This document shows, in pieces, positions 17,073 through 26,452 of a stretch of 64,000 nt of DNA (positions are counted from its first letter, which is position 1; each line of letters begins with the position of its first letter). Source of the DNA: Rossellomorea marisflavi (GTDB taxonomy: Bacteria; Bacillota; Bacilli; Bacillales; Bacillaceae_B). Below the pieces are notes generated by a model. The model made no database searches. It saw only the letters and a program-made list of their open reading frames with translations, and was not told the origin of the DNA. Position numbers and translations under genes: made by a program. The stretch spans positions 1,571,501-1,635,500 of the forward strand of contig CP033051.1 of the NCBI GenBank assembly GCA_003667865.1, read 5' to 3'.

Positions 17073-18215
17073 ATGTATAAAAGGTTTACTGCAATTTTTC
17101 AAAAAAGAAACACGGGAATCTCCCCGTATATATGGATGATTCTATGTGTTCTGCCATTCTATTTTATTTTTCAAGAATCGTCCACAACAGCTAAAATTGT
17201 CATTGGAATTCTCCTTACAGTCTTATTTTTTGTTATTTATCGAATTGCCTTTATCTTGCATAATAGCTGGTCCATATACTTATGGACTACGTTATTAATA
17301 GGAATCTCCATTACCAGTACGAGTCTGTTTAGCTATGTGTACTTTGCTTTTTTTATCGCACATTTAATAGGGAATATTCAACGGAGAATCCCATTTTTTA
17401 TCCTTTATTTTCTCCATCTGATTAGTACATCAATATCCATAAACTTTAGTTTTGTGCTAAATGATGGTCTGTTCATAAAGCAGCTTCCATTTGTCATTAT
17501 TATATGGATTAGTGTTATTGTCCTTCCTTTAAGTATTCACAACAAAAAAGAGAAAGAACAACTTGAAGAACGCTTAGAAGATGCAAATAAGCGAATTTCT
17601 GAATTAGGTAAAATTGAGGAAAGACAACGGATTGCACGTGATTTGCATGATATTCTTGGACAAAAACTGTCACTTATAGGACTGAAAAGTGATCTTGCTC
17701 GTAAGCTTATTAGTAAGGATCCAAAGCAAGCAGAAGAAGAATTAAATGATGTTCAGCAAACCGCAAGAACGGCTCTCAACGAGGTAAGGAAGTTGGTTTC
17801 TTCTATGAGAGGTATTCGGGTAAAGGATGAAATAATATTAATCTCAAAAATACTAGATACGGCACAAATTCAATTTTCAGGGGTAAAAGAATTTCAGTTA
17901 AAGAACGTTTCTCTCTTAACAGAAAATATCCTGAGCATGTGTTTAAAAGAGGCAGTAACCAATGTAGTCAAGCATAGTGAGGCCACAACATGCTCGATTT
18001 CAATTGAACAGAATTGGAAGGAAATCGTTATGGTGATAAAGGATAATGGAGTGTTCAAACACCCAGATCCTAATGCTCAAAGAGGTAGTGGCTTAGTGGG
18101 GATGAGAGAACGGTTAGAGTTTGTAAATGGACATATGGAAATGTTCACTGATGATGGCACAACACTAGTCATTAAAGTACCAAATGATGTAAAGCAAACC
18201 GAGAAGGAGGATTGA
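17073..18215 (+). CDS. desK: Membrane-fluidity sensor histidine kinase DesK
   Basis: This 380-residue kinase senses membrane thickness or order and controls DesR phosphorylation. The N-terminal ~155 residues form about five membrane helices. A coiled-coil linker (KEKEQLEERLEDANKRISEL) leads to a HisKA_3 domain with the phosphorylated H192 in RDLHDILGQK. The HATPase_c domain includes EAVTNVVKHS (N box) and GSGLVGMRER (G box). The desR start is 4 bases after its stop, so they are translated together. The identification as DesK rests on this architecture plus direct linkage to des. Confidence 0.93.
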   Translation: MYKRFTAIFQKRNTGISPYIWMILCVLPFYFIFQESSTTAKIVIGILLTVLFFVIYRIAFILHNSWSIYLWTTLLIGISITSTSLFSYVYFAFFIAHLIGNIQRRIPFFILYFLHLISTSISINFSFVLNDGLFIKQLPFVIIIWISVIVLPLSIHNKKEKEQLEERLEDANKRISELGKIEERQRIARDLHDILGQKLSLIGLKSDLARKLISKDPKQAEEELNDVQQTARTALNEVRKLVSSMRGIRVKDEIILISKILDTAQIQFSGVKEFQLKNVSLLTENILSMCLKEAVTNVVKHSEATTCSISIEQNWKEIVMVIKDNGVFKHPDPNAQRGSGLVGMRERLEFVNGHMEMFTDDGTTLVIKVPNDVKQTEKED

Positions 18216-18219
18216 GAAC

Positions 18220-18819
18220 ATGATTCGAGTGGTTATTGCTGAGGATCAAAAAATGCTTCTAGGAGCATTTGGCTCATTGCTTAGCTTAGAGGATGATATG
18301 GAAGTGGTAGGGAAAGCATCTAATGGGGAAGAAGCTGTTGACCTTGTAGAAAAATTCAACCCAGATGTGTGTATTATGGATATAGAAATGCCCGGCAAAA
18401 CAGGACTTGATGCAGCAGAAGAGTTGAAATATAAAGGGTGTAAGATCATTATTTTAACGACATTTGCACGGACAGGTTACTTTCAGCGGGCATTAAAGGC
18501 TGGGGTTGATGGGTATCTCTTGAAGGATAGTCCTAGTGAAGAGCTGGCTAATTCCATTCGTAGTGTTGTCGCCGGCAATAGAATATATGCTCCTGAGCTT
18601 ATTGAAGATGCATATGGCGAAGGCAATCCACTTACGAGTCGTGAGCTTGAAGTCCTTGGACTTGTAGCAGATGGGAAAAATACAAAGGAAATTGCTGAAG
18701 AGCTTAGCATTAAATCTGGAACAGTGCGAAACTATATCTCAACGATTCTCGATAAGCTAGAAGTCAAGAATCGAATTGAAGCGATTTCTCAGTCTAAGGA
18801 AAAAGGTTGGTTTAAGTAG
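18220..18819 (+). CDS. desR: Response regulator DesR
   Basis: This 199-residue NarL/FixJ-type regulator has a receiver domain with acceptor D54 (CIMDIEMPG) and a LuxR-type helix-turn-helix at the C-terminus (LTSRELEVLGLVADGKNTKE, then RNYISTILDKL). Phosphorylated DesR activates des transcription in the cold. GGAGG lies before the ATG inside the end of desK. No terminator is clear directly after it; the 264-bp repeat array starts 79 bases later. Confidence 0.93.
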   Translation: MIRVVIAEDQKMLLGAFGSLLSLEDDMEVVGKASNGEEAVDLVEKFNPDVCIMDIEMPGKTGLDAAEELKYKGCKIIILTTFARTGYFQRALKAGVDGYLLKDSPSEELANSIRSVVAGNRIYAPELIEDAYGEGNPLTSRELEVLGLVADGKNTKEIAEELSIKSGTVRNYISTILDKLEVKNRIEAISQSKEKGWFK

Positions 18820-18897
18820 TGAATGTAGGTTGATTTTGATGGTGGTGGCGTTGGCGTTGAAATGTTAACAATGGGGGAGCGGTTTTTATACAGTGCT

Positions 18898-19905
18898 GAA
18901 GAACTCTCCGACCGGGGAGCGGACATTTATTCCGTTATTTCAGGAATAAGTCGGGTTTTAAGAGAGTGTTCGGACATTTGTTCCGTTATTCCACGAAATA
19001 GCAGTTGATGCCCTTGGTTTTTGGTGAAATAGCGGAACAAATGTCCGCGAACTCATAAAAACTTGAGTTATTTGACTAATTAGCGGACTAAATGTCCGCT
19101 TGAGTCAATAAAAGAGTTTTCATGGTTGGGATGCTAGTGTTATAGAAACTTGAACAAATCTGAAGAACTCTCCGTCCGGGGCGCGGACATTTATTCCGTT
19201 ATTTCAGGAATAAGTCGGGTTTTAAGAGAGCAACCGGACATTTGTTCCGTTATTCCACGAAATAACAGTTGATTCCCTTGGTTTTTGGTGAAATAGCGGA
19301 ACAGATGTCCGCGAACTCATAAAAACTTGTGTTATTTGACTAAATAGCGGACTAAATGTCCGCTTGAGTCATTAAAAGAGTTATCATTGTTGAGATGCTA
19401 GAGTTATAGAAACTTGAACAAATCTGAAGAACTCTCCGTCCGGGGAGCGGACATTTATTCCGTTATTCCACGAAAAAGTCGGGTTTTAAGAGAGTGTTCG
19501 GACATTTGTTCCGTTATTCCACGAAATAGCAGTTGATTCCCTTGTTTTTTGGTGAAATAGCGGAACAGATGTCCGCGAACTCATAAAAACTTGTGTTATT
19601 TGACTAATTAGCGGACTAAATGTCCGCTTGAGTCAATAAAAGAGTTATCATGGTTGGGATGCTAGAGTTATAGAAACTTGAACAAATCTGAAGAACTCTC
19701 CGACCGGGGCGCGGACATTTATTCCGTTATTTCTGGAAAAAGTCGGGTTTTAAGAGAGCAACCGGACATCCGTTCCGTTATTCCACGAAATAGCAGTTGA
19801 TTCCCTTGGTTTTTAGTGAAATAGCGGAACAGATGTCCGCGAACTCATAAAAACTAGTGTTATTTGACTAAATAGCGGACTAAATGTCCGCTTGAATCAA
19901 TAAAA
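18898..19905. repeat. Four tandem 264-bp units, each with four paired boxes
   Basis: The landmark GAAGAACTCTCCG recurs at 18898, 19162, 19426 and 19690, exactly 264 bases apart; the fourth unit is cut after about 216 bases. Units differ by only a few substitutions. Each carries two forward boxes (GCGGACATTTATTCCG and CGGACATTTGTTCCG, then TTATT) about 51 bases apart, and two inverted boxes (AGCGGAACAAATGTCCGC and AGCGGACTAAATGTCCGC) about 51 apart. The second forward and first inverted box are nearly complementary, as are the first and fourth. No protein frame spans the array. It lies between the convergent 3' ends of desR and pepT. Confidence 0.92.
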
Positions 19906-19954
19906 AGTTTGCTCACTATAGTACCAGTATATTCACTCCGGTACCTATCAAACC

Positions 19955-19990
19955 TAAAAAAAGCAAGCCCCAAAAGGAGCTTGCTTTTTG
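19955..19990. terminator. Terminator for pepT (bidirectional)
   Basis: GCAAGC and GCTTGC form the stem with A-rich and T-rich flanks on both sides, so it can terminate both pepT on the minus strand and transcripts from the left. Confidence 0.8.
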
Positions 19991-19992
19991 TC

Positions 19993-21225
19993 TTATGCCT
20001 TCTCTTCAGTAAGTTTTGCAATTTCAATAATCACATTAGTAGCTTTGATCATATTCTCAACAGAGATAAATTCGTATCTGCCGTGAAAGTTTTCACCACC
20101 AGTAAAGATGTTTGGACATGGAAGTCCCATATAAGAAAGCTGTGAACCGTCTGTGCCGCCGCGGATTGGCTCAACAATTGGCTCAGTATCTAGGTTCTTC
20201 ATCGCTTCATATGCAATGTCAACGATTTCTTTAACAGGCTCAATTTTGTCTTTCATGTTGTAATATTGATCATTCATCTCTAGAAGTACTGCTTTTTCTC
20301 CATATTTCGTTTGAAGCTCTTTAACAATTTCTTCTACATTTGCTTTACGAGCATGGAACTTTTCCTTATCATGGTCACGAATGATATAGCTTACTTTCGT
20401 TTCTTCAACATCGCCACTGATTGAAATTAGATGATAAAAGCCTTCGTAGCCTTCTGTATGCTCAGGTGCTTCTTCGACTGGAAGCTTACTGTTAAATTCC
20501 ATTGCGATTTTAGCAGAGTTTACCATTTTATTCTTGGCTGTGCCTGGGTGAACATTTTTCCCTTTAAATGTTATCTTCACACCGGCTGCATTAAAGCTTT
20601 CATATTGTAGCTCACCAAGTGGCCCGCCATCAATTGTATAAGCATATGCAGCATTGAATGCCTCAACATTAAATTTATGAGGACCTCTACCGATCTCTTC
20701 ATCTGGAGTAAAGGCAACACGAATCGTTCCGTGCTTAATTTCTGGGTTTTGAATAAGATAGGACATTGCGGTCATAATCTCTGCAATACCAGCTTTATTA
20801 TCGGCACCAAGTAAGGTAGTTCCATCTGTTGTCACTAGAGTGTGTCCCTTATAGTTTGCTAAGTTTGGAAACTCTTTTGGTGATAACATAATATGTAGAT
20901 CTTCGTTTAACACGATATCTTCACCGTTATAATTTTCAACGATTTGTGGGTTTACATTGGCACCCGTGAAATCTGTTGCCGTATCTACATGCGCTAAAAA
21001 TCCAATAGTCGGCACATCTTTATCAGTATTGGAAGGTAAAGTAGCCATAACATAACCGTTATCATCCATTGTAACGTCATCCATTCCAATAGATTTTAAT
21101 TCTTCTACTAGCTTTTTTCCTAGCTCTAGTTGCCCTGGTGTTGAAGGACAAGTTTCGTTTTGTTCATTTGATTGTGTTTCAACTTTTACATAGGAAGTAA
21201 AGCGATCAATCATTTCTTGCTTCAA
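19993..21225 (-). CDS. pepT: Peptidase T (tripeptide aminopeptidase)
   Basis: This 410-residue M20-family zinc aminopeptidase removes the N-terminal residue from tripeptides in the cytoplasm. The metal ligands are visible as H79 and D81 (AHVDTATDF) and D142 (LLGADNKAG), with the catalytic E176-E177 (TPDEEIG) and a later GGTDGSQLS segment. It aligns from end to end with B. subtilis PepT by memory of the family. The start is TTG at 21225, with AAGGAG 9 bases upstream; the next ATG would lose four residues and the ribosome site. Single-gene unit. Confidence 0.96.
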   Translation of the reverse strand: MKQEMIDRFTSYVKVETQSNEQNETCPSTPGQLELGKKLVEELKSIGMDDVTMDDNGYVMATLPSNTDKDVPTIGFLAHVDTATDFTGANVNPQIVENYNGEDIVLNEDLHIMLSPKEFPNLANYKGHTLVTTDGTTLLGADNKAGIAEIMTAMSYLIQNPEIKHGTIRVAFTPDEEIGRGPHKFNVEAFNAAYAYTIDGGPLGELQYESFNAAGVKITFKGKNVHPGTAKNKMVNSAKIAMEFNSKLPVEEAPEHTEGYEGFYHLISISGDVEETKVSYIIRDHDKEKFHARKANVEEIVKELQTKYGEKAVLLEMNDQYYNMKDKIEPVKEIVDIAYEAMKNLDTEPIVEPIRGGTDGSQLSYMGLPCPNIFTGGENFHGRYEFISVENMIKATNVIIEIAKLTEEKA

Positions 21226-21537
21226 TTTGGTCAGCTCCTTAATTGCAATATAGTATTATTATAATGGGTAAAATTTCTACTTACTAGTTACAAAGAAAGC
21301 ATTCCCTAAAATATGATGATGAGTTTACCTTAAAAACCAAGTTTAACCTTGCTGCCTATAGAGCCTAAAACAGTGACTATGCCTTGAAGGCTTCATTCAG
21401 GTGAGTATGTAACCTGGTTCAAAATTCTCCACTATCCTCGTGAGAGACGCGAACAAAAGAGTATAAAAAACGTCCATGCCTAAGAAGAGGTTTAGACTTT
21501 CATAAAAACAGCAATAACAAAGATGGAGGGATAAAAA
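21226..21537. other. Divergent intergenic region
   Basis: This holds the pepT promoter on one side and the lipoprotein gene promoter on the other. I find no clear operator, repeat or structured RNA. Confidence 0.5.
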
Positions 21538-22611
21538 ATGAGAAAAATGTTACTGCTCGTGTTCATCTTAATAGTCGCAGGCTGCCAGTCCAATCAAAGG
21601 ATCCAAGAAGAAGTACAGCACTCTGCACATGTTAATCAAAATCAGGATGTTCTCGCTACGAATCTGAATGTTCCATGGGCTATTGAAAAGCAGGGTGAGA
21701 TATTTTATATAACAGAGAGGAACGGCTCTATTGTCAAGGTCGAGAACGGACAAGTCATTAGAATGAACGTTTCCTTACAAAAAGATATCCATCAAATTGG
21801 TGAAGGTGGATTGCTAGGGTTTTTATTGGATCCTGATTTTCAAACATCGAATCAAGCGATCCTCTATCATACATACTCCGAAGATGGAGAGGTGAAAAAC
21901 CGTTTAGTTCAGGTAGAGCTTGTTCAAAATGAATGGAAGGAACAAGACGTGTTGCTTGAGGGGATCCCAGGTGCTCAATATCATAATGGAGGTAGAATCG
22001 AGCTTGGACCTGATGAAAAGCTCTATGTGACAACAGGAGATGCGTTAGTTCCGGAGAATGCGCAAAGCCTTGATAGTCTATCTGGTAAGATTCTACGAAT
22101 GAATCTTGATGGAACCATACCAAGTGATAATCCATTTAAAGATTCCTATGTATATTCTTATGGTCACCGCAATCCTCAAGGACTAGCCTGGAGTGAGGAT
22201 GGTAAGCACATGTTTAGCTCAGAGCATGGACCTGATGCTCATGATGAAATCAATAAAATTGGTAAGGGTAAGAATTATGGTTGGCCGATTATCGTTGGGG
22301 ATGAGACCCAAAGTGGTATGGAAGCTCCCTTTTTACAATCAGGGAATACAACCTGGGCACCAGCAGGGATGGAATTTCGTGATGAGAAGTTATATGTGAC
22401 TAGTTTAAGAGGCGGAAAGCTATTTACTGTGGATGTGTCGAACAAAGAGATGGAAACACTAGTTGATCATATTGGTCGGATTCGAGATGTCCTTATTGAA
22501 GGGGATCATTATTATTTTGTAACAAGTAACCGAGATGGTAGAGGAAATCCAGCTTCATCTGACGATCGACTAATAAGGGAAGATAGTATGACTAGAAAAC
22601 AAGAAATGTAG
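21538..22611 (+). CDS. PQQ-dependent sugar dehydrogenase-like lipoprotein
   Basis: This 357-residue exported lipoprotein has a signal peptide ending in the lipobox VAGC (C16). The rest is a six-bladed beta-propeller of the glucose/sorbosone dehydrogenase (GSDH, YliI-like) family: VPWAIEKQG, GEGGLLGFLLDPDF, YHNGGRIELGPDEKLYVTTGD and YSYGHRNPQGLAW are characteristic. Such enzymes oxidise aldose sugars with PQQ, although many Gram-positive members have no demonstrated cofactor and the genome context shows no PQQ genes here. GGAGGG precedes the ATG. Located on the outer face of the membrane. Confidence 0.88.
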   Translation: MRKMLLLVFILIVAGCQSNQRIQEEVQHSAHVNQNQDVLATNLNVPWAIEKQGEIFYITERNGSIVKVENGQVIRMNVSLQKDIHQIGEGGLLGFLLDPDFQTSNQAILYHTYSEDGEVKNRLVQVELVQNEWKEQDVLLEGIPGAQYHNGGRIELGPDEKLYVTTGDALVPENAQSLDSLSGKILRMNLDGTIPSDNPFKDSYVYSYGHRNPQGLAWSEDGKHMFSSEHGPDAHDEINKIGKGKNYGWPIIVGDETQSGMEAPFLQSGNTTWAPAGMEFRDEKLYVTSLRGGKLFTVDVSNKEMETLVDHIGRIRDVLIEGDHYYFVTSNRDGRGNPASSDDRLIREDSMTRKQEM

Positions 22612-22629
22612 TCTTATTTAAAAAGGAGA

Positions 22630-22682
22630 GGCTGTCACTTAGGATTGCAGAGATCCTAGTAATCAGCTAGACAGCCTCCCAA
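22630..22682. terminator. Hairpin between lipoprotein gene and yjcZ-like gene
   Basis: GAGGCTGTC pairs with GACAGCCTC, enclosing a second small stem TAGGAT/ATCCTA. On the minus strand it is followed by CTCCTTTTT, so it best serves as terminator of the minus-strand miniprotein gene, and possibly both convergent genes. Confidence 0.55.
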
Positions 22683-22730
22683 ACAAAAATTAATTGGAGG
22701 GAAAATGAATCTTACAAAAAGGTGGATACA

Positions 22731-22847
22731 TTAGTTGTAAAACGTTGCGCCGACGATAATCAATAGAATGAACAATACAACAATCAAGGCAAAGTTACTG
22801 CCATATCCTTGACCACCTTGTTGTCCATAACCATATCCATAGCCCAT
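22731..22847 (-). CDS. YjcZ-family sporulation miniprotein, 38 aa
   Basis: A minus-strand frame of 38 codons begins [16 protein letters not shown] and ends with a hydrophobic helix ([19 protein letters not shown]). A glycine/tyrosine-rich head followed by this exact helix type defines the YjcZ/CotI-like tiny proteins (TIGR01732), which are abundant in Bacillus spore formers and often multicopy. GAGGTGATATATAA supplies the ribosome site. The role is unknown; association with spores is known for the family. Confidence 0.88.
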   Translation of the reverse strand: MGYGYGYGQQGGQGYGSNFALIVVLFILLIIVGATFYN

Positions 22848-23070
22848 TTATATATCACCTCTTTTGTCTAGATTACTATATTCTATGAACGTTTCTGGAA
22901 CCCGATTGGACAAGCTGAACAATTGATGGAATGGTTTAGTTCGTATAAGAAAAGGATCTAACTACCTCTAATTGAACTAGCATCTACATAACACACACAT
23001 AGCCCTCATATCACCTCTTATTAGTAGAACCTCACTTAGAGATTTTTTTTAAAAAAATTGAATGAATCTA

Positions 23071-23101
23071 TTGACCCTTACGTTACGTGATATCTTAAAG
23101 T
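23071..23101 (+). promoter_or_regulatory. MerR-type promoter with 19-bp spacer
   Basis: TTGACC and TAAAGT are separated by 19 bases containing TTACGTTACGTGA, an ACGT-repeat dyad. Over-long spacers with such dyads are the hallmark of promoters activated by MerR-family proteins, which underwind the DNA. The gene behind it encodes a MerR protein, so it is probably autoregulated. Confidence 0.6.
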
Positions 23102-23125
23102 TACTAGTGAAGGGAGTTCAAGAAC

Positions 23126-23872
23126 ATGAGCATGAAAGTAAAAGAGGTTGCAGATTTAGTAGGAATCAGTGTGCGCACACTGCATCATTATGATGAAATT
23201 GGTTTGTTAGTCCCAAATGAAACGACAGATGCTGGGTATCGAATGTACTCAGAAGAAGATTTAGAAACATTGCAGCAAATACTATTTTTTAAAGAGCTTG
23301 GATTCCCTTTGAAAAAAATTAAAGACATTCTCATGAGTCCACTTTTTGATCGACAAGAAGCATTAGAACTTCAAAGAAAAGTACTCATAGAGAAACGAAA
23401 TCGTTTAGATAAAATGCTTGTAACCATTGAACGGACAATCAAGCATACGAAAGGAGAAATTCACATGTCTAACAAAGAAAAATTTGAAGGATTTGATTTT
23501 AGCAAAAATCCATATGAGCAAGAAGCACGTGAACGTTGGGGAGATGAAGCGGTTAACCGTGCAAATCAGAATATTAATGGCCTATTAAAAGAGCAGCAGG
23601 AAGAGATACAGAAAAAGTGTGAAGATATCTATAGAGAGCTTGCTAGTCTTCGACATGAATCACCGACCAATGATGATGCACAGGTTGCTATTAAAAAATG
23701 GTATGATCTATTGAATAACAATTTTGGGAACTATTCATACGATGCGTTTAAAGGGTTAGGGCAGCTATATGTTGCTGATGAACGTTTTACAAAAAACATT
23801 GATCAATATGGTGAAGGTCTGGCGCAATTTATGTGTGATGCAATGGGTGCTTTTGCAGATAAGAATCAATAA
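23126..23872 (+). CDS. MerR-family activator with TipAS drug-binding domain (Mta-like)
   Basis: This 248-residue regulator has an N-terminal MerR winged helix ([24 protein letters not shown]), a dimerisation coiled coil at about residues 78-110, and a C-terminal all-helical TipAS domain (from about residue 125, [23 protein letters not shown]). TipAS domains bind thiopeptide or other bulky drugs; B. subtilis Mta, of the same architecture, activates multidrug pumps. The start at 23126 has GGGAG about 10 bases upstream. Autoregulation is suggested by the 19-bp-spacer promoter. No transporter gene is adjacent. Confidence 0.9.
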   Translation: MSMKVKEVADLVGISVRTLHHYDEIGLLVPNETTDAGYRMYSEEDLETLQQILFFKELGFPLKKIKDILMSPLFDRQEALELQRKVLIEKRNRLDKMLVTIERTIKHTKGEIHMSNKEKFEGFDFSKNPYEQEARERWGDEAVNRANQNINGLLKEQQEEIQKKCEDIYRELASLRHESPTNDDAQVAIKKWYDLLNNNFGNYSYDAFKGLGQLYVADERFTKNIDQYGEGLAQFMCDAMGAFADKNQ

Positions 23873-23873
23873 G

Positions 23874-23918
23874 AAAAAAGGAGACATCAGTGTTAAACGG
23901 CTGATGTCTCCTTTTTTA
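23874..23918. terminator. Shared terminator of convergent genes
   Basis: GGAGACATCAG pairs perfectly with CTGATGTCTCC around TGTTAAACGG and is followed by T6; an A-rich stretch lies on the other side. The stem overlaps the last codons of the amidase gene on the minus strand. Confidence 0.85.
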
Positions 23919-24702
23919 GAATAAAAGCATGTGAAACTCCAACTTTTTTTAGAAGTTCTACACGGGCTTGTGCATTAGATCTTTTTGAAAAGGCACCTGC
24001 TTGGATTCTAAAAAAAGTCTTTCCAGATACGTTGGATGGAATCATAAAGCTCGCAATTCCTTTGGAAGATAAATAATTTATTTGTGATTGTGCATTGTTT
24101 CGATCTTGAAATGATCCAGCGATGACCGTATAGAGCATATTGGAAGGAGTTTTTTCTTGTAGTGAAAGGGCGTTGGCGATACTAACTGATATGGCAACTG
24201 AGACATCATGAATGAAAATTGAATTCGTTAGAAGTGAGAGGTCATGGATATGATCGATAAATAATACTTCTAAAAGCAGGGAACTCATCTTCGCTTCCCG
24301 GAGTACATGGAAGTTTGCTTGCTTTTGACCTCTATTAACAATGGAATAATTTGTGCGTAAAGCCTGTAACGTTCCAGTGTGTATGGTCTGTTGAATATGT
24401 TTTGTTTGCGGTAGAATAGCGCCATTAAAAATATAGCTTTCAAATCCACTTCCTCCAGAAGCATTTTGATGAATAGAAAGAAAGAAATCAGCTTTACTAG
24501 AATTAGCAAGATTCACCCGTTCAGTAAGTGATACCGAAATATCAGTAGAACGTGTCATCATGATGTCTACATGATAATGAAACTCTAAGTAATCTCTGAT
24601 TTTCTTAGCGATGCTGAGGTTAATATTTTTTTCCGTGTACCCTTTGTAAGAAGCACCTGGATCTGCTCCTCCGTGACCTGGATCAATGACGATTGCTTTC
24701 AT
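23893..24702 (-). CDS. N-acetylmuramoyl-L-alanine amidase with SPOR domain (CwlC-like)
   Basis: This 269-residue enzyme cleaves the amide between muramic acid and L-alanine in peptidoglycan. The Amidase_3 domain carries the zinc ligands H10 (DPGHGG), E24 (TEKN) and H78 (SIHQNA) and the catalytic E145 (LLLEV). A SPOR/peptidoglycan-binding repeat region fills about residues 190-265 (YTVIAGSFQDRNNAQ and FFRIQAGAFSKRSNAQ). There is no signal peptide, as in B. subtilis CwlC, which is made in the mother cell and lyses it late in sporulation. A vegetative or phage-type amidase of the same fold is the alternative. Confidence 0.9.
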   Translation of the reverse strand: MKAIVIDPGHGGADPGASYKGYTEKNINLSIAKKIRDYLEFHYHVDIMMTRSTDISVSLTERVNLANSSKADFFLSIHQNASGGSGFESYIFNGAILPQTKHIQQTIHTGTLQALRTNYSIVNRGQKQANFHVLREAKMSSLLLEVLFIDHIHDLSLLTNSIFIHDVSVAISVSIANALSLQEKTPSNMLYTVIAGSFQDRNNAQSQINYLSSKGIASFMIPSNVSGKTFFRIQAGAFSKRSNAQARVELLKKVGVSHAFILKKETSAV

Positions 24703-24963
24703 GTAATTCTCCTCCTAATACGTGATAGAAAAGCTGTTATGATATGCATCTAGTGAAGATGATTAACAGTTTCAATTCCTATATAGTGGAAACGTAGGAG
24801 AAAGGATACCCTCAGCTTTAATTTTCAATAGTGTTGAACTATAGCTAGTAATGGGAGTTAATACTTTTTAAGGAGCGAGAATACAGAACATACAAGGACT
24901 TCTATCATTCTTAGAGGAGTTATGCTTACGATTTAATTATTTTTTAATAGGATTGTAGTTTAA
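24703..24963. other. Spacer upstream of the amidase gene
   Basis: It contains the minus-strand amidase promoter region. I see no repeat, RNA or ORF that can be supported. Confidence 0.45.
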
Positions 24964-25005
24964 AAGAAAAACCCCTTTAGAATCTATCGCTCTAAAGGGG
25001 GAAAA
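24964..25005 (-). terminator. Terminator after the bactofilin-like gene
   Basis: CCCCTTTAGA pairs with TCTAAAGGGG. On the minus strand it is followed by TTTTTCTTTT, directly downstream of the bactofilin-like coding region. Confidence 0.85.
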
Positions 25006-25797
25006 CTATTTCCTCTCAGTCGTTTTTACACTACTTTGATCCTCGATACTTAACGAACCTGTGTATTCTACTTTTTCTATTTCACATTTCTTACCTATAA
25101 CAATATTATGTCCGCGCACAAGCTTTGCTTTTGTGTGTTCGAGATGGATATCCTTTCCTTCAATTGTGTCACTCAGAAGGAAGTCTTCACGTTGAAGGAA
25201 AAAGTTGATAATTTGCTTAATAATATTTATGGAACTGTATTGCTTTACAGTTATCGTATCTCCGGAAATACTTTTAATTGTAGATTTAAAGTCTAATCCG
25301 ATATCCACTTGACTCGCATTGAGTGCTCCATCAATATGTATAGAACCTCTCGATTTGAGATGATGAACATCACAGTCATTCATGATTTTCAACAATCCAT
25401 TTGATGTCACTTCCCTGCCTGATACGTTTCCTTCTACTTGACTGGAACCATTTACTTCAAATTCTTTACATGTGATATCCTGAAGAAATTTACTTGAACC
25501 GCTAACGGTCATATCTTCAACAATGACATTACCCTCTACCTTGGTCGAACCACTAATCTCAATCTCTTTTGCCGTTACGTCACCATTTAGCCTTGAAGAA
25601 CCACTTGTTTTTAATTCAATCGTATGGATGTTTCCTTCGATTTTACCGCTACCACTAATCTTTACTTCTTTACAATCGATGTCTCCTACAATCTTTCCAC
25701 TGCCGCTTATTTTCACAGCATTGAACGTTCCACCACTAGCTGAACCGGATCCATTGATTTTTAGATCATGTAGCGGTTTTGTTTGTGTTGAGTTCAA
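25006..25797 (-). CDS. Bactofilin-like polymer-forming protein
   Basis: This 263-residue protein is built of short beta-helix repeats: KISGSGKIVGDI, KISGSGKIEGNI, KTSGSSRLNGDV, EISGSTKVEGNV, TVSGSSKFLQDI and EVNGSSQVEGNV recur about every 17-18 residues across residues ~25-130. The G-x-(I/V) rungs match the bactofilin (polymer-forming cytoskeletal) fold, as in B. subtilis YhbE/YhbF. A C-terminal portion (~150-263) continues weaker rungs. It has no signal peptide, so it is expected to assemble filaments or membrane-linked scaffolds in the cytoplasm. It is a stand-alone gene. Confidence 0.85.
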   Translation of the reverse strand: MNSTQTKPLHDLKINGSGSASGGTFNAVKISGSGKIVGDIDCKEVKISGSGKIEGNIHTIELKTSGSSRLNGDVTAKEIEISGSTKVEGNVIVEDMTVSGSSKFLQDITCKEFEVNGSSQVEGNVSGREVTSNGLLKIMNDCDVHHLKSRGSIHIDGALNASQVDIGLDFKSTIKSISGDTITVKQYSSINIIKQIINFFLQREDFLLSDTIEGKDIHLEHTKAKLVRGHNIVIGKKCEIEKVEYTGSLSIEDQSSVKTTERK

Positions 25798-25966
25798 AAT
25801 AGGTGCCCTCCTTCATTTACGTTGGTATGTATCATGTCTATACATATATATTCTTGTTTACCATTCCATTTACCTTTATAAAGAGTATTTTTAAGATCTA
25901 GCTATTACAGAAAAATCGAAATCACTTATAATAAAGGTATTCGTTGTGTATAGGAGTAGAGATTAA

Positions 25967-26386
25967 ATGAAAATGATGACCTTTTGGGGACGGAATGATC
26001 AGGATGAGAACTTACTCATTGAATGCCTTCAAGGTGTTAAAACAGTTACCTGTACTCCGAAAGTATGGGTAACAGAAGAAGATTATTCATATGTAGGGGA
26101 CCTATTTGAAGTTCAAACGAAATTAGGAAAAAAAGCATGTGTTATTGAAATAACAGAAGTGTATGAAATGAAGTTTGGTGACATTACAGGAGAAATTGGA
26201 GAACGAATTGCCAAAGGCGAGAACAGTACACTAGAGCAGTTTATCCAAGATCATATCTTTTCTTGGGAAGCGGCATTAGAGCAAGAGGGTCATGGGTTCA
26301 ATGAGGAAACGTTGATAGTAGTTGAGCATTTTACAGTGGTGGAAAGATGGATTGAAGCAGAAGCAATTTCCCCATTTTATCCATGA
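25967..26386 (+). CDS. ASCH domain protein
   Basis: This 139-residue protein matches the ASCH (PUA-like, RNA-binding) family: a tryptophan-rich start (TFWGRNDQDENLLIECLQGVKTVT), GDLFEVQT, CVIEITEVYEMKFGDIT and a terminal VVEHFTVVERW. Members are thought to bind RNA or act on modified nucleosides; a few hydrolyse N4-acetylcytidine. The neighbouring genes give no functional hint. GGAG about 9 bases upstream supports the ATG. Confidence 0.85.
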   Translation: MKMMTFWGRNDQDENLLIECLQGVKTVTCTPKVWVTEEDYSYVGDLFEVQTKLGKKACVIEITEVYEMKFGDITGEIGERIAKGENSTLEQFIQDHIFSWEAALEQEGHGFNEETLIVVEHFTVVERWIEAEAISPFYP

Positions 26387-26394
26387 AATATGCA

Positions 26395-26432
26395 TAGGAG
26401 GAGAAGGTGCTGATGGCTATTTCTCCTCTTGT
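26395..26432. terminator. Hairpin between convergent genes
   Basis: GAGGAGAA pairs with TTCTCCTC. The T-run is weak on both sides, so efficiency is uncertain. Confidence 0.5.
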
Positions 26433-26452
26433 GTGCACCAAAGGCTATAGGC

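Noticed and set aside
18898..19905. CRISPR or tandem coding repeat
   Set aside because: The 264-bp units are nearly identical throughout with no unique spacers, and no frame stays open through them.
19909..20145. Plus-strand 78-codon frame overlapping pepT
   Set aside because: It is antisense to a certain pepT coding region and has no ribosome site.
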